Positions 36,239 through 47,542 of a stretch of DNA of 64,000 bases are shown here, piece after piece. A program made the position numbers and the translations under genes. The DNA is from Kocuria salsicia. GTDB lineage: Bacteria; Actinomycetota; Actinomycetes; Actinomycetales; Micrococcaceae. The notes beneath the pieces were generated by a model. That model made no database searches, had not been told where the DNA came from, and saw only the letters and a list, made by a program, of their open reading frames with translations. The DNA is taken from assembly GCF_007681555.1 (NCBI RefSeq), contig NZ_VELE01000001.1:682001-746000 (forward strand), given 5' to 3'. The first letter of the stretch is position 1. Each line of letters opens with the position of its first letter.

Positions 36239-36526
36239 CTACTTGGCCTTCTCGATGATCTCCACGATCCGCCAGTTCTTGTCGGCGGACAGCGGACGGG
36301 TCTCGGCAATGCGCACGAGGTCCCCGACGCCGCAGGAGTTCTGCTCGTCGTGGGCCTTCACGCGCTTGGACTTGCGCAGAACCTTGCCGTAGAGCGCGTG
36401 CTTCACGCGGTCCTCGACCTGGACCACCACGGTCTTGTCCATCTTGTCGGAGACCACGTAGCCCCGGCGGGACTTGCGGTCACCGCGCTCGGCCGCGGCC
36501 GTTTCGTTGTTGACCTGCTCGCTCAC
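36239..36526 (-). CDS. rpsQ: 30S ribosomal protein S17
   Basis: S17, a primary 16S rRNA binder. The 95-residue OB-fold protein has [40 protein letters not shown] and [23 protein letters not shown] start overlaps the rpmC stop as GTGA. Last gene of the S10 cluster here. Confidence 0.97.
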   Translation of the reverse strand: MSEQVNNETAAAERGDRKSRRGYVVSDKMDKTVVVQVEDRVKHALYGKVLRKSKRVKAHDEQNSCGVGDLVRIAETRPLSADKNWRIVEIIEKAK

Positions 36527-36819
36527 TTGGCATCACCCTCGGACTTGGCAGCCTTCTTCGAGGCCTTCTTCTCGGTCTTCTCAGCAGCCGGCGCCACGTC
36601 CTCACGGATCCCGAGCTCACGCTCGCGCAGCACGGTGTAGATCCGGGCGATGTCTCGCTTGACGGACTTCAGCTTGCCGTTGCTCTCGAGCTGGCCGGTG
36701 GCCGCCTGGAAGCGCAGGTTGAACAGCTCTTCCTTGGACTTGCGCAGCCGGTCGGTGAGGGCACCGGTGTCAAGAGCCGCGAGGTTGTCCATGTTCAGAT
36801 CCTTGGATCCAATAGCCAT
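36523..36819 (-). CDS. rpmC: 50S ribosomal protein L29
   Basis: L29 near the peptide exit. The 98-residue protein has [20 protein letters not shown] and [20 protein letters not shown]; after residue 75 is a Lys/Ala-rich tail of about 20 residues not found in minimal L29. It follows rplP by three bases. Confidence 0.97.
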   Translation of the reverse strand: MAIGSKDLNMDNLAALDTGALTDRLRKSKEELFNLRFQAATGQLESNGKLKSVKRDIARIYTVLRERELGIREDVAPAAEKTEKKASKKAAKSEGDAK

Positions 36820-36822
36820 TGA

Positions 36823-37239
36823 TCATTCACCGCCTTCGCGACGCACGATGCGTGCCTTCATCGGGAGCTTGTGGATTGCCAGGCGCAGCGCCTCACGGGC
36901 CACTTCCTCGCTCACGCCGGAGATCTCGAACATGATGCGTCCGGGCTTGACATTGGCGATCCACCACTCGGGGGAACCCTTACCGGAACCCATACGAGTC
37001 TCGGCAGGCTTCTTGGTCAGGGGACGGTCCGGGTAGATGTTGATCCAGACCTTGCCGCCACGCTTGATGTGGCGGGTCATGGCGATACGCGCAGCCTCGA
37101 TCTGACGGTTCGTGACGTACGCCGGGCTCAGAGCCTGGATGCCCCACTCACCGAACGTGACTCGGGTTCCGCCCTTGGCCTCTCCCCGACGGCGCGGGTG
37201 GTGCTGCTTGCGGAACTTCACACGACGTGGGATGAGCAT
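36823..37239 (-). CDS. rplP: 50S ribosomal protein L16
   Basis: L16 at the A site. The 138-residue protein has [40 protein letters not shown] and [20 protein letters not shown]. Its ATG overlaps the rpsC stop by one base (TAATG). Confidence 0.97.
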   Translation of the reverse strand: MLIPRRVKFRKQHHPRRRGEAKGGTRVTFGEWGIQALSPAYVTNRQIEAARIAMTRHIKRGGKVWINIYPDRPLTKKPAETRMGSGKGSPEWWIANVKPGRIMFEISGVSEEVAREALRLAIHKLPMKARIVRREGGE

Positions 37240-38075
37240 TACTTACCACCCTCTGCGTTGTTGGCCTCCGCAGCGGTGTTCTGCTGCGGGGCTGCGGCGG
37301 AGTCGCGCTCACGGCGGCCGCCACGGTCGTTACGGTCATTCGGGCGACGACGACGCTCGCCGGCACCGCCGCCACCGCGGCGGTCGTTGCGTCCGCGCGA
37401 GGACGGAGCCGCCGCCTGCTGGGCAGCCAGTTCCTTGTCGGTCAGGTCGCCCTTGTAGATCCAGACCTTCACGCCGATGCGGCCGAAGGTGGTCTTGGCC
37501 TCGAAGAACCCGTAGTCGATGTTCGCGCGCAGGGTGTGCAGGGGCACACGGCCTTCACGGTAGAACTCCGAGCGGGACATCTCCGCGCCGCCGAGACGGC
37601 CGGCGCACTGGATGCGGATGCCCTTGGCGCCCGCACGCTGTGCGGACTGGATGGCCTTCTTCATGGCGCGACGGAACGCGACACGCGAGGCCAGCTGCTC
37701 GGCCACACCCTGGGCCACGAGCTGCGCATCGATCTCGGGGTTCTTGACCTCGAGGATGTTCAGCTGGATCTGCTTGCCCGTGAGCTTCTCGAGCTCGCCG
37801 CGGATGCGGTCCGCCTCGGCGCCGCGGCGGCCGATGACGATGCCCGGGCGTGCCGTGTGGATGTCCACTCGGACGCGGTCACGGGTGCGCTCGATCTCGA
37901 CCTTGGAGATGCCGGCGCGGTCCATGCCCTTTGACATGAGCTCGCGGATCTTCACGTCCTCGCGGATGTAGTCCTTGTAGCGCTGACCCGGCTGGTTGGA
38001 GTCTGCGTACCAGTGCGAGACGTGGTCGGTGGTGATGCCCAGACGGAATCCGTTGGGGTTGATTTTCTGTCCCAC
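37239..38075 (-). CDS. rpsC: 30S ribosomal protein S3 with Arg/Gly-rich tail
   Basis: S3 at the mRNA entry site. The core has [20 protein letters not shown], the KH motif [20 protein letters not shown] and [20 protein letters not shown]. Total length is 278; from about residue 213 a tail rich in [12 protein letters not shown] and Ala/Asn repeats extends past the normal end. Starts right after the rplV stop. Confidence 0.97.
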   Translation of the reverse strand: MGQKINPNGFRLGITTDHVSHWYADSNQPGQRYKDYIREDVKIRELMSKGMDRAGISKVEIERTRDRVRVDIHTARPGIVIGRRGAEADRIRGELEKLTGKQIQLNILEVKNPEIDAQLVAQGVAEQLASRVAFRRAMKKAIQSAQRAGAKGIRIQCAGRLGGAEMSRSEFYREGRVPLHTLRANIDYGFFEAKTTFGRIGVKVWIYKGDLTDKELAAQQAAAPSSRGRNDRRGGGGAGERRRRPNDRNDRGGRRERDSAAAPQQNTAAEANNAEGGK

Positions 38076-38441
38076 TTAGCGGACCTCCTCCTTCTCCGGG
38101 GTCGCCACGACCACGGTCACGTGGCTCGTGCGCTTGTTGATGCGGTACGCACGGCCCTGGGCACGCGGCTGGAACCGCTTCATGGTGGGACCCTCGTCCA
38201 CGAAGGCCGCGGAGACCACGAGGTCTTCCGGCTTGAACGCGAGACCCTCGCGATCGGCCTTCTGCCGGGCGTTCGCCACGGCGGATTCGAGCACCTTGAA
38301 CACCGGCTCGGAAGCTGCCTGGGGGGCAAACTTCAGAATCGCCAATGCCTCATTCGCCTGCTGGCCACGAATCAGGTTGACGACGCGCCGGGCCTTCATA
38401 GGCGTCACGCGGATGTAGCGCGCAGATGCCTTGGCTTCCAT
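38076..38441 (-). CDS. rplV: 50S ribosomal protein L22
   Basis: L22 lines the exit tunnel. The 121-residue protein has [40 protein letters not shown] and the tunnel hairpin/C-terminal signature [20 protein letters not shown]. No insertions or deletions of the macrolide-resistance type were noticed. Confidence 0.97.
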   Translation of the reverse strand: MEAKASARYIRVTPMKARRVVNLIRGQQANEALAILKFAPQAASEPVFKVLESAVANARQKADREGLAFKPEDLVVSAAFVDEGPTMKRFQPRAQGRAYRINKRTSHVTVVVATPEKEEVR

Positions 38442-38494
38442 TGCTTTCCTTCTCTCGTCTTGTCGAAGAAGTGCAGCGTTCTCACCCCGAGGGG

Positions 38495-38776
38495 TCAGCG
38501 ACGCTTGCCCTTCTTGTCGTCCTTCACATGGCCGCGGAACGTGCGGGTGGGGGCGAATTCGCCGAGCTTGTGCCCGACCATCGACTCAGTGATGAACACC
38601 GGGACATGCTTGCGTCCGTCGTGCACGGCAATCGTGTGTCCGAGCATGTCGGGCACGATCATCGAGCGGCGGGACCACGTCTTGATGACGTTCTTGGTGC
38701 CCTTCTCGTTCTCCTTGGCGACCTTCACGAAGAGGTGCTGATCGACGAAAGGGCCCTTCTTGAGGCTGCGTGGCAT
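38495..38776 (-). CDS. rpsS: 30S ribosomal protein S19
   Basis: S19 of the 30S head. The 93-residue protein has [40 protein letters not shown] and [20 protein letters not shown]. Lies between rplB and rplV. Confidence 0.98.
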   Translation of the reverse strand: MPRSLKKGPFVDQHLFVKVAKENEKGTKNVIKTWSRRSMIVPDMLGHTIAVHDGRKHVPVFITESMVGHKLGEFAPTRTFRGHVKDDKKGKRR

Positions 38777-38788
38777 TAGTCAGGCTCC

Positions 38789-39628
<840 letters not shown>

Positions 39629-39659
39629 GTTTTGAGTTCCTCGTTAAAGTGGTCTCCGC

Positions 39660-39965
39660 TCAGGAGAGCGGACCGCCGAAGATGTCGATGGAGCCTTCCC
39701 GGAGGGACACGACGGCACGCTTGGTGGCCTTGCGCGTTCCCCAGCCGAAGCGCGTGCGCTTGCGCTTGCCGGGACGGTTGAGAGTGTTCACGGACGCGAC
39801 CTTCACACCGAAGATGTGCTCGATCGCGAACTTGATCTCGGTCTTGTTGGCCGAGGGATCCACCTGGAAGGTGTACTTGCCCTCGTCGATCAGACCGTAG
39901 GACTTTTCGGAGACCACGGGACGGATGATGACGTCACGCGGGTCCTTGTTGTAGATGGCGCTCAC
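39660..39965 (-). CDS. rplW: 50S ribosomal protein L23
   Basis: L23 is the docking site for trigger factor and SRP at the tunnel exit. The 101-residue protein has [40 protein letters not shown] and [23 protein letters not shown] start overlaps the rplD stop. Confidence 0.97.
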   Translation of the reverse strand: MSAIYNKDPRDVIIRPVVSEKSYGLIDEGKYTFQVDPSANKTEIKFAIEHIFGVKVASVNTLNRPGKRKRTRFGWGTRKATKRAVVSLREGSIDIFGGPLS

Positions 39966-40585
39966 TTCGCGTCCTCCTGCTTGCTACCGGACGCAGCTGC
40001 GACGAACGAGTCGTAGGCGGTCTTGGTGAAGACCACGTCGTCCGAGACGAGCACGTCGTACGTGTTGAGCTGGTCGGCGTACACGGCGTGCACGTCAACC
40101 AGGTTGCGCACGGACAGCGCGGCGGTGTCCTCACCGCGGCCCAGCACGACCAGCAGGTTCTTGCGCTCGGAAATCGAACGCAGCGCCTCCTTGGCGGCCT
40201 TCGTGGACGGCTGGTCGCCGCTCACGAGATCGGTCACCACATGGATGCGGCCGTTGCGTGCCCGGTCCGAGAGGGCACCGCGCAGGGCGGCGGCCTTCAT
40301 CTTCTTGGGCGTGCGCTGAGAGTAGTCACGCGGCGTGGGCCCGTGCACCACGCCACCACCGGTCATGTGAGGGGCGCGGATGGAGCCCTGACGAGCCCGG
40401 CCGGTGCCCTTCTGCTTGAACGGCTTGCGACCTGCGCCCGAGACCTCGGCGCGGGTCTTGGTCTTGTGCGTGCCCTGGCGGGCGGCGGCCAGCTGGGCGA
40501 CGACGACCTGGTGCAGCAGGGCCACATTGGTCTGGGCGTCGAAGATCTCAGCGGGCAGCTCGACGTTGACGGATTCAGTTGCCAT
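39962..40585 (-). CDS. rplD: 50S ribosomal protein L4
   Basis: L4 lines the tunnel and in E. coli represses the S10 operon. The start is ATG 40585 ([20 protein letters not shown]), 207 residues, with GGGAG upstream. Seen: [40 protein letters not shown] and [20 protein letters not shown]. Confidence 0.97.
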   Translation of the reverse strand: MATESVNVELPAEIFDAQTNVALLHQVVVAQLAAARQGTHKTKTRAEVSGAGRKPFKQKGTGRARQGSIRAPHMTGGGVVHGPTPRDYSQRTPKKMKAAALRGALSDRARNGRIHVVTDLVSGDQPSTKAAKEALRSISERKNLLVVLGRGEDTAALSVRNLVDVHAVYADQLNTYDVLVSDDVVFTKTAYDSFVAAASGSKQEDAK

Positions 40586-40590
40586 GAGTA

Positions 40591-41247
40591 TCAAGCTCCC
40601 TTCACGGAGGAACGGACGAGGACGACCGACCCCTTGGGGCCCGGCAGGGCGCCCTTGATGAGCAGCAGGGAGTTCTCGGCGTCGACCGCGTGCACGGTCA
40701 GGTTCATGGTCGTGTGACGGGCGTTGCCCATCCGGCCGGCCATGCGCATGCCCTTGAACACGCGTGCGGGGTACGACGCGCCGCCGATGGAACCCGGCTT
40801 GCGGTGGTTCTTGTGTGCACCGTGGGAGGCGCCCACGCCGGAGAAGCCGTGACGCTTCATGACGCCGGCGGTGCCCTTGCCCTTGGTGGTGCCGACGACG
40901 TCGACCTTGGCGCCGGACTCGAAGAGCTCCACGGACAGTTCCTGCCCGAGCTCGTAGTCGGCGGCGTCGGAAGTACGAAGCTCGACGACGTGGCGGCGGG
41001 GCGTCACGCCTGCGGCGGCGAAGTGACCGGCCAGGGGCTTGGTCACCTTGCGGGGATCGATCGCACCGAAGCCGATCTGAACGGCGTTGTAGCCGTCCTT
41101 GTCCTCGTTGCGCAGCTGCGTCACGACGTTGGAGTCGGCCTTGACCACGGTCACCGGCACGAACTTCCCGTTCTCGTCCCAGACCTGGGTCATGCCGAGC
41201 TTGATGCCCAGCAGGCCCTTCATCTGGCGTTCGAAAGTGGTAGTCAT
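40591..41247 (-). CDS. rplC: 50S ribosomal protein L3
   Basis: L3, an early-assembly protein near the peptidyl-transferase centre. The 218-residue protein has [40 protein letters not shown] and [20 protein letters not shown], including the Gln/His region near the catalytic centre. Confidence 0.98.
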   Translation of the reverse strand: MTTTFERQMKGLLGIKLGMTQVWDENGKFVPVTVVKADSNVVTQLRNEDKDGYNAVQIGFGAIDPRKVTKPLAGHFAAAGVTPRRHVVELRTSDAADYELGQELSVELFESGAKVDVVGTTKGKGTAGVMKRHGFSGVGASHGAHKNHRKPGSIGGASYPARVFKGMRMAGRMGNARHTTMNLTVHAVDAENSLLLIKGALPGPKGSVVLVRSSVKGA

Positions 41248-41263
41248 TGGGGTGCGATCCTTT

Positions 41264-41572
41264 TTACAGCTTGATTTCGATGTTCACGTCAGCCGGCAGA
41301 TCGAGACGCATGAGCGAGTCGACGGCCTTGGGCGTGGGGTCGATGATGTCGATCAGCCGCTTGTGGGTGCGCATCTCGAAATGCTCACGGCTGTCCTTGT
41401 ACTTGTGCGGCGAGCGGATGACGCAGTACACGTTCTTTTCGGTGGGCAGCGGGACGGGTCCCACCACCGTTGCACCTGCGCGCGTCACCGTCTCAACGAT
41501 CTTCCGGGCCGAGACGTCGATGACCTCGTGGTCATAGGACTTCAGCCGGATGCGGATTTTTTGTCCCGCCAT
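41264..41572 (-). CDS. rpsJ: 30S ribosomal protein S10
   Basis: S10 of the 30S head, also NusE in antitermination. The 102-residue protein starts [20 protein letters not shown] and contains [20 protein letters not shown] and [20 protein letters not shown], ending DVNIEIKL. A longer frame to 42013 is spurious. Heads the S10 operon after a 484-bp gap. Confidence 0.98.
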
Positions 41573-41610
41573 GGCGTCGTGACTCTCTTTCTTCAAGTAC
41601 TTCCCTGTAT

Positions 41611-41625
41611 GGAGTCCAGGACTCC
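41611..41625 (-). other. Palindrome in the S10 leader
   Basis: GGAGTCC, one base, GGACTCC; about 40 nt upstream of rpsJ. Could be a leader hairpin or protein site. Confidence 0.35.
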
Positions 41626-41924
41626 TTGTGCTCGGCGGTCTCTGCCGCCACCCCGCACAGACTGAATCCGGACCGAGTCCGGGTTCCTCACCCTGTCGGA
41701 GCTCCGGCACCCGAACTCGGGCGTGTCGCGCTGGGCGACGCGGCCGGGTCCACACACATTGACTCGGTGCCGGTGAAAAGTGGTTGTTCGCGGCGCGGTC
41801 ACGCGGGCGTCGGTGCATTGCGGTTGCTTCGGCTGCACACATGCTCCGCACCCGGTTCTCGCGATGAACCTCTGTTCGTGCTGAGCGCGCAATTTCTCGC
41901 GCCGCTGAGCGAACAACAGCGACC

Positions 41925-41954
41925 ATTGTGCCAGAGAACGCGGTGCCGGCGCAA
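41925..41954 (-). promoter_or_regulatory. Candidate S10-operon promoter
   Basis: Minus-strand TTGCGC (41949-41954), 18 bases, CACAAT (41925-41930), just past the tuf terminator. The -35 is weak. Leader would be about 345 nt. Confidence 0.3.
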
Positions 41955-41980
41955 ACCCGGGTGCGACGGCAAGGAACGAC

Positions 41981-42014
41981 AGTGCCCCGCACTCTCGAAG
42001 GAGTGCGGGGCACT
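41981..42014 (-). terminator. Terminator of tuf
   Basis: AGTGCCCCGCACTC (41981-41994) pairs perfectly with 42001-42014 around a six-base loop, about 40 bases after tuf. Confidence 0.8.
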
Positions 42015-42056
42015 GGAGGGTTCGGCTCAGCGCCTCACCGCGTGATCATCGGGGAA

Positions 42057-43247
42057 CTACTTGATGATCTTGGTGACGCGGCCGGAGCCCACGGTGCGAC
42101 CACCCTCACGGATGGCGAAGCCGAGGCCTTCCTCCATGGCGATCGGCTGGATCAGCTCGACCGTCATCTCGGTGTTGTCACCGGGCATGACCATCTCGGT
42201 GCCCTCGGGCAGCGTGATGACGCCGGTGACGTCCGTGGTGCGGAAGTAGAACTGCGGACGGTAGTTCGAGTAGAACGGGTTGTGACGCCCGCCCTCTTCC
42301 TTGGACAGGATGTAGACGTTGGCCTCGAAGTCGGTGTGCGGGGTGATGGAACCCGGCTTGCACACGACCTGGCCACGCTCGACATCGTCACGCTTGAGAC
42401 CGCGCAGCAGCAGGCCGCAGTTCTCGCCCGCCATCGCCTCGTCCATCTGCTTGTGGAACATCTCGATGCCGGTGACCGTGGTCTTCTGCACGGGGCGGAT
42501 GCCCACGATCTCGACCTCGGAGTTGATCGGCAGCGTGCCGCGCTCGGCGCGACCCGTCACGACGGTACCGCGACCGGTGATGGTGAAGACGTCCTCGATG
42601 GGCATGAGGAAGGGCTTGTCGGTGTCGCGGACCGGGTCCGGCACGTTCTCGTCCACGGCCTCCATGAGGTCCTCGACGGACTTGACCCACTTGGGGTCAC
42701 CCTCGAGCGCCTTCAGAGCAGAGACGCGCACCACGGGGGCGTTGTCACCGTCGAAGCCCTGGTCCGACAGCAGCTCGCGGACCTCCATCTCGACGAGGTC
42801 GAGCAGCTCTTCGTCGTCGACCATGTCGGACTTGTTCAGCGCCACCAGCAGGTAGGGAACGCCCACCTGACGGGCGAGCAGGACGTGCTCGCGGGTCTGC
42901 GCCATGGGGCCATCGGTGGCGGCGACCACGAGGATCGCGCCGTCCATCTGAGCGGCACCGGTGATCATGTTCTTCACGTAGTCCGCGTGACCGGGGGCGT
43001 CCACGTGGGCGTAGTGCCGCTTGTCGGTCTGGTACTCGATGTGCGCGATGTTGATCGTGATGCCGCGCTGCTTCTCCTCCGGAGCGGAGTCGATGGCACC
43101 GAAGTCGCGCTGCTCGTTGACGTCCGGGTACTTGTCAGCCAGGACCTTGGAGATCGCAGCGGTGAGCGTGGTCTTGCCGTGGTCAACGTGGCCGATGGTG
43201 CCAATGTTGAGGTGCGGCTTGTTGCGCTCGAACTTGGCCTTCGCCAT
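42057..43247 (-). CDS. tuf: Elongation factor Tu
   Basis: EF-Tu delivers aminoacyl-tRNA to the ribosome as a GTP complex. The 396-residue protein has [15 protein letters not shown] (G1), the G2 region [33 protein letters not shown] (G3) and [14 protein letters not shown] (G4), then normal domains 2 and 3. AGGAGG lies upstream of the ATG. It follows fusA after 159 bp that contain a small GGGG-TTCG-CCCC hairpin and an AT-rich segment, where an extra tuf promoter would be expected but is not clear. Confidence 0.99.
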   Translation of the reverse strand: MAKAKFERNKPHLNIGTIGHVDHGKTTLTAAISKVLADKYPDVNEQRDFGAIDSAPEEKQRGITINIAHIEYQTDKRHYAHVDAPGHADYVKNMITGAAQMDGAILVVAATDGPMAQTREHVLLARQVGVPYLLVALNKSDMVDDEELLDLVEMEVRELLSDQGFDGDNAPVVRVSALKALEGDPKWVKSVEDLMEAVDENVPDPVRDTDKPFLMPIEDVFTITGRGTVVTGRAERGTLPINSEVEIVGIRPVQKTTVTGIEMFHKQMDEAMAGENCGLLLRGLKRDDVERGQVVCKPGSITPHTDFEANVYILSKEEGGRHNPFYSNYRPQFYFRTTDVTGVITLPEGTEMVMPGDNTEMTVELIQPIAMEEGLGFAIREGGRTVGSGRVTKIIK

Positions 43248-43406
43248 GGTGTGTTCCTCCTAGAACATTGAGGTGAGACTTGCTCGACTGCTCCGGACCA
43301 CGGAGCGTAAGACCACAGCGCGGCAAGCGCTGCGCATGTCGAAACCTGTGCAAGTCTACTTCTGGATAACGAATTTACTGAAATTGCAGGGGCGAACCCC
43401 GGTGGC

Positions 43407-45521
43407 TCACTCGCCGCGGTTCTTCTGGATGATCTCCTCGGCCACGGCCTTGGGGACCTCCGAGTAGCTGTCGAACTGCATCGAGTACACGGCGCGGCCC
43501 TGGGTCTTGGACCGCAGGTCGCCGATGTATCCGAACATCTCGGAAAGCGGCACGAGCGCCGAGACGAGCTTGACGCCTGTGACGTCCTCCATGGACTGGA
43601 TCTGGCCACGGCGGGAGTTCAGGTCGCCGATGACGTCGCCCATGTACTCCTCGGGAGTGCGCACCTCGACGGCCATCAGCGGCTCGAGCAGCACCGGGTT
43701 GGCACGGCGGGCGCCTTCCTTGAAGACCATGGAGCCGGCGATCTTGAACGCCATCTCCGAGGAGTCGACGTCGTGGTAGGCACCGTCCACCAGCGTGGCC
43801 TTGACGCCCACGACCGGGTAGCCGGCCAGGATGCCGAGCTGCATGGCGTCCTGGATGCCGTGGTCAACGGAGGGGATGTACTCGCGCGGCACTCGACCAC
43901 CGGTCACGGCGTTGTCGAACTCGTACAGCTCCTCGGCGTCCAGCGGCAGCGGCTCGAAGGAGACCTGCACCTTGGCGAACTGGCCGGAACCACCGGTCTG
44001 CTTCTTGTGGGTGTAGTCGACCTTCTCGACGGCCTTCTTGATCGTCTCGCGGTAGGCCACCTGGGGCTTGCCCACGTTGGCCTCGACCTTGAACTCCCGC
44101 TTCATGCGGTCCACCAGGATGTCCAGGTGCAGCTCGCCCATGCCGCCGATCTCGGTCTGGCCGGTCTCGTCGTTGAGGGACACCGTGAAGGTGGGATCCT
44201 CTGCGGAGAGCTTCTGGATGGCGGTGGACAGCTTCTCCTGGTCGCCCTTGGTCTTCGGCTCGATGGCCACGAAGATCACGGGAGCGGGGAAGCTCATGGA
44301 CTCCAGCACGATCTGGTTGTTCGGGTCCGAGAGGGTGTCACCGGTGGTGGTGTCCTTCAGACCGATCGCGGCGTAGATGTGACCGGCGGAGATCTCGTCC
44401 ACCGGGTTCTCCTTGTTGGAGTGCATCTGGAAGAGCTTGCCGATGCGCTCGCGCTTGCCCTTGGTGGAGTTCATGACCTGCTCGCCGGCCTTCGCCTTGC
44501 CGGAGTACACGCGGATGTACGTGAGCTGGCCGTAGAACGGGTGCGAGGCGACCTTGAACGCCAGCGCCGCGAAGGGGCCGTTGGCGTCCGCGGTGCGGGT
44601 CATGACCTCTTCCTCGTCGTTGATGGCGTGGCCCTGCACGTCCTCCACGTCGAGCGGGGAGGGCAGGTAGTCCACCACGGCATCAAGCATGGGCTGAACG
44701 CCGCGGTTCTTGAACGCCGAGCCACACAGCACGGGGTAGGCCTGGGAGGTGATCGTCAGCTTGCGGATGCCGGCCTTGATCTCGTCCTCGGTGAGCTCCT
44801 CACCGCCGAGGTACTTCTCCATGAGCTCGTCATCCGCCTCCGCGACGGCCTCGACGAGCTGGTTGCGGTAGTCGTCCGCGCGGTCCTTGAGGTCCTCGGG
44901 GATCTCGCGCGTCTCGTACTTCGCGCCCAGGGAGACGTCACCCTTGGAGTCGCCCTCCCACACGAGAGCCTTCATGGTCACCAGGTCGATGACGCCCACG
45001 AAGTCGTTCTCGGCACCGATCGGCAGCTGCAGCACGAGCGGGGTCGCGCCCAGGCGGGACTTGATGGTGTCCACGGTGAAGTAGAAGTCCGCGCCCAGCT
45101 TGTCCATCTTGTTGACGAAGCAGATGCGGGGCACTTCGTACTTGTCGGCCTGGCGCCACACGGTCTCGGACTGGGGCTCCACGCCCTCCTTGCCGTCGAA
45201 GACGGCCACGGCGCCGTCGAGCACGCGCAGGGAGCGCTCGACCTCGACCGTGAAGTCCACGTGACCCGGGGTGTCGATGATGTTGATCTGGTAGTCGTGC
45301 CAGTAGCACGAGGTCGCGGCGGACGTGATGGTGATGCCGCGTTCCTGCTCCTGAGCCATCCAGTCCATCGTGGATGCACCGTCGTGCGTTTCGCCGAGCT
45401 TGTGGTTGATGCCCGTGTAGAACAGGATTCGTTCGGTGGTCGTGGTCTTACCGGCATCGATGTGAGCCATGATGCCGATATTGCGGACCTTCTTGAGGTC
45501 GGTAAGCACGTCGAGTGCCAC
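43407..45521 (-). CDS. fusA: Elongation factor G
   Basis: EF-G drives translocation with GTP hydrolysis. The 704-residue protein has [60 protein letters not shown] and [12 protein letters not shown], followed by domains II-V with the usual [22 protein letters not shown] start with GAAGGGAAC upstream. A hairpin separates it from rpsG. Confidence 0.99.
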   Translation of the reverse strand: MALDVLTDLKKVRNIGIMAHIDAGKTTTTERILFYTGINHKLGETHDGASTMDWMAQEQERGITITSAATSCYWHDYQINIIDTPGHVDFTVEVERSLRVLDGAVAVFDGKEGVEPQSETVWRQADKYEVPRICFVNKMDKLGADFYFTVDTIKSRLGATPLVLQLPIGAENDFVGVIDLVTMKALVWEGDSKGDVSLGAKYETREIPEDLKDRADDYRNQLVEAVAEADDELMEKYLGGEELTEDEIKAGIRKLTITSQAYPVLCGSAFKNRGVQPMLDAVVDYLPSPLDVEDVQGHAINDEEEVMTRTADANGPFAALAFKVASHPFYGQLTYIRVYSGKAKAGEQVMNSTKGKRERIGKLFQMHSNKENPVDEISAGHIYAAIGLKDTTTGDTLSDPNNQIVLESMSFPAPVIFVAIEPKTKGDQEKLSTAIQKLSAEDPTFTVSLNDETGQTEIGGMGELHLDILVDRMKREFKVEANVGKPQVAYRETIKKAVEKVDYTHKKQTGGSGQFAKVQVSFEPLPLDAEELYEFDNAVTGGRVPREYIPSVDHGIQDAMQLGILAGYPVVGVKATLVDGAYHDVDSSEMAFKIAGSMVFKEGARRANPVLLEPLMAVEVRTPEEYMGDVIGDLNSRRGQIQSMEDVTGVKLVSALVPLSEMFGYIGDLRSKTQGRAVYSMQFDSYSEVPKAVAEEIIQKNRGE

Positions 45522-45558
45522 GATGGTTCCCTTCGTAAAAGGTGGTGCCGGGCCCTGG

Positions 45559-45587
45559 TGTCGGCCCCGCGCGGGGCGGGGCCGACA
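45559..45587 (-). terminator. Hairpin between rpsG and fusA
   Basis: TGTCGGCCCCG (45559-45569) pairs perfectly with 45577-45587, inside the str operon. Possibly an attenuator or RNA-processing site. Confidence 0.5.
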
Positions 45588-45600
45588 GGACTACCGAATT

Positions 45601-46071
45601 TTACCAGCGGTAGTGGGCGAAGGCCTTGTTGGATTCGGCCATCTTGTGGGTGTCCTCGCGGCGCTTCACAGCGGCGCCGAGGCCGTTGGACGCGTCGAGG
45701 ATCTCGTTCTGCAGACGCTCGGTCATGGTGTTCTCACGACGCGCCTTGGAGTAGCCCACGAGCCAGCGCAGGGACAGCGCCTGGGCACGGCCTGCCTTGA
45801 CCTCGACCGGCACCTGGTAGGTGGCGCCGCCAACGCGACGGGAGCGGACCTCGAGGGCCGGCTTCACGTTTTCGAGCGCCTTCTTCAGGGTGGCCACGGG
45901 ATCGGAATTGGTCTTGTTGCGCACGCCCTCCAGAGCACCGTAGACGATGCGCTCGGCCGTGGACTTCTTGCCGTCCTGCAGGACCTTGTTGATCAGCTGC
46001 GTGACCACGGGCGAACCGTAGACGGGATCGACGACGAGGGGGCGCTTGGGAGCGGGACCTTTACGAGGCAT
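45601..46071 (-). CDS. rpsG: 30S ribosomal protein S7
   Basis: S7 nucleates the 30S head. The 156-residue protein has [40 protein letters not shown] and [20 protein letters not shown]. Its ATG overlaps the rpsL stop by one base. Confidence 0.98.
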   Translation of the reverse strand: MPRKGPAPKRPLVVDPVYGSPVVTQLINKVLQDGKKSTAERIVYGALEGVRNKTNSDPVATLKKALENVKPALEVRSRRVGGATYQVPVEVKAGRAQALSLRWLVGYSKARRENTMTERLQNEILDASNGLGAAVKRREDTHKMAESNKAFAHYRW

Positions 46072-46445
46072 TACTTCTTCTCCTTCTTGGCGCCGTAGCG
46101 GGAGCGGGCCTGCTGGCGGCCCTTGACACCCTGGGTGTCGAGCGCGCCGCGCACGATCTTGTAGCGAACACCGGGCAGGTCCTTCACACGACCGCCGCGC
46201 ACGAGCACGATGGAGTGCTCCTGCAGGTTGTGGCCCTCGCCGGGGATGTATGCGGTGACTTCAACGCCGCCGTTGAGCTTCACACGGGCGACCTTGCGCA
46301 GCGCAGAGTTCGGCTTCTTGGGGGTGGTGGTGAAGACACGGGTGCAGACGCCGCGCTTCATGGGATTGCCCTTGAGCGCGGGAGCTTTGGTCTTCACGAC
46401 CTTGGAGTGCCGGCCCTTGCGGACCAGTTGCTGGATAGTTGGCAC
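46071..46445 (-). CDS. rpsL: 30S ribosomal protein S12
   Basis: S12 in the decoding centre. The start is GTG 46445 ([20 protein letters not shown]), 124 residues, with GGAGG five bases upstream; a longer frame to 46652 is spurious. [19 protein letters not shown] and [20 protein letters not shown] carry the two lysines whose replacement gives streptomycin resistance elsewhere, and both are wild type. Heads the str operon after a 222-bp gap from pcaR. Confidence 0.98.
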
Positions 46446-46661
46446 AGTGCCTCCTGGTGGAGCGGAACCCGGTGCGTGCCGGGCCCGCAGGTGACGGGAC
46501 GGTGATTCCGGGCGCCATGCCGCCGCCATGTGGACCAGAGGCCCGCGAAACGGTGTGCAAGCATGACGAAAGATGGCATCTAGGTACAAGGTGCGTACCA
46601 GTGGACAGGGTCCAAAGTGCCATCTCATTGCAGATCGCCCGGAATCGAGCAATTCTGGCCT

Positions 46662-46670
46662 ATCGTATCA
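46662..46670 (-). promoter_or_regulatory. Candidate extended -10 promoter of the str operon
   Basis: Minus-strand TGATACGAT fits TG-N-TANNNT. Its TGA is also the pcaR stop codon. No -35 is seen. It would give a leader of about 210 nt before rpsL. Confidence 0.3.
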
Positions 46671-47495
46671 GCTTCCCCCGCTGGAGAGGAAACCGGTGTG
46701 TCCCGAGATCGCGACATCCGCGGAGAGCGCCCGCGCGCAGCGCTGCAGCGCGGGGACCACGCGCTCGTCGAGGGACTCGACGTCGCCGGTGCCCAGACTC
46801 ACGCGCATGGACGCGTTCACCGCGGCGACCACCGTGCCCTGCGCGTCCGTGACCGGAACGGCCACGGAGCGCAGGCCCAGCTCGAGCTCCTGGTCCACGA
46901 CCGCCCAGCCGGCGCGGCGCACCGCTGCGATCTGCGCGCCCAGCTGCTCCCGGTCCGTGAGGGTGCGCTCGGTGAGCGGTCGCGGTTCGACCGCCTCCAG
47001 CCGCGCCATCAGCTCCCGCGGCGGCAGGCCCGCGAGCAGCACTCGGCCCATGGAGGTGGCGTATGCGGGCAGCCGTGTGCCCACGGCGATGCTCACGCTC
47101 ATGATGCTCTTCGTGGCGACCCTGGCCACGTAGACGATGTCCGACCCGTCGAGCACGGACAGGGACGTCGACTCCCCCAGCTCCGCAGACAGCGCCCGCA
47201 GGTGGGGCTGCGCGAGCTGGGGCAGCGACAGTGCGCTGAGGTACGCGTGGCCGAGCCCGAGCACCTTGGGGGTCAGCTCGAAGCCGCGGCCGTCGCTGCG
47301 CACGTAGCCGAGTGTCTCCAGCGTGAGCAGGAACCGGCGGGCCGTCGCCCGGGTGAGATCCGTGCGGCGGGCGACCTCCGTGAAGCTCATGACGGGGTGC
47401 TCGGCGTCGAAGGCCGCGATCACCGTCAGCCCGCGCGCCAGGGACTGCACGAAACCGTCCCCGGGAACGGTCCGGGCGTCGTCGTTCGTGGTCAC
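46668..47495 (-). CDS. pcaR: IclR-family regulator of the pca genes
   Basis: A 275-residue IclR-family regulator of the PcaR/PcaU/PobR group. The N-terminal winged helix contains FVQSLARGLTVIAAFDAEHP and SFTEVARRTDLTRATARRFL; the effector domain has VARVATKSIMSVSIAVGTRL and ATSMGRVLLAGLP, both typical of the pca regulators, which respond to beta-ketoadipate or protocatechuate in studied bacteria. The GTG start at 47495 has GGAGG upstream. It is the last gene of the pcaFIJ-R unit, and its stop lies 222 bp from rpsL. A good candidate binding site is at 50245-50282. Confidence 0.88.
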   Translation of the reverse strand: MTTNDDARTVPGDGFVQSLARGLTVIAAFDAEHPVMSFTEVARRTDLTRATARRFLLTLETLGYVRSDGRGFELTPKVLGLGHAYLSALSLPQLAQPHLRALSAELGESTSLSVLDGSDIVYVARVATKSIMSVSIAVGTRLPAYATSMGRVLLAGLPPRELMARLEAVEPRPLTERTLTDREQLGAQIAAVRRAGWAVVDQELELGLRSVAVPVTDAQGTVVAAVNASMRVSLGTGDVESLDERVVPALQRCARALSADVAISGHTGFLSSGGS

Positions 47496-47542
47496 GGCTG
47501 TCCTCCTCGGCACCCCGGCGGCACTGCCACTGGTCGGGACGG

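Larger units (their letters stand above)
41573..42056 (-). other. 484-bp gap between tuf and rpsJ (S10 leader)
   Basis: No gene. Contains the tuf terminator (41981-42014), a candidate promoter (41925-41954), a long hairpin in which 41673-41684 pairs with 41709-41720 at 11 of 12 positions, and a 15-bp near-perfect palindrome GGAGTCCAGGACTCC at 41611-41625. The structured leader suggests autoregulation of the S10 operon, which is inference. Confidence 0.5.

Noticed and set aside
43389-43400. GGGGTTCGCCCC in the fusA-tuf gap, resembling a tRNA T-arm
   Set aside because: The loop has only four bases and no other tRNA arms or CCA end are present; it is a small tetraloop hairpin.
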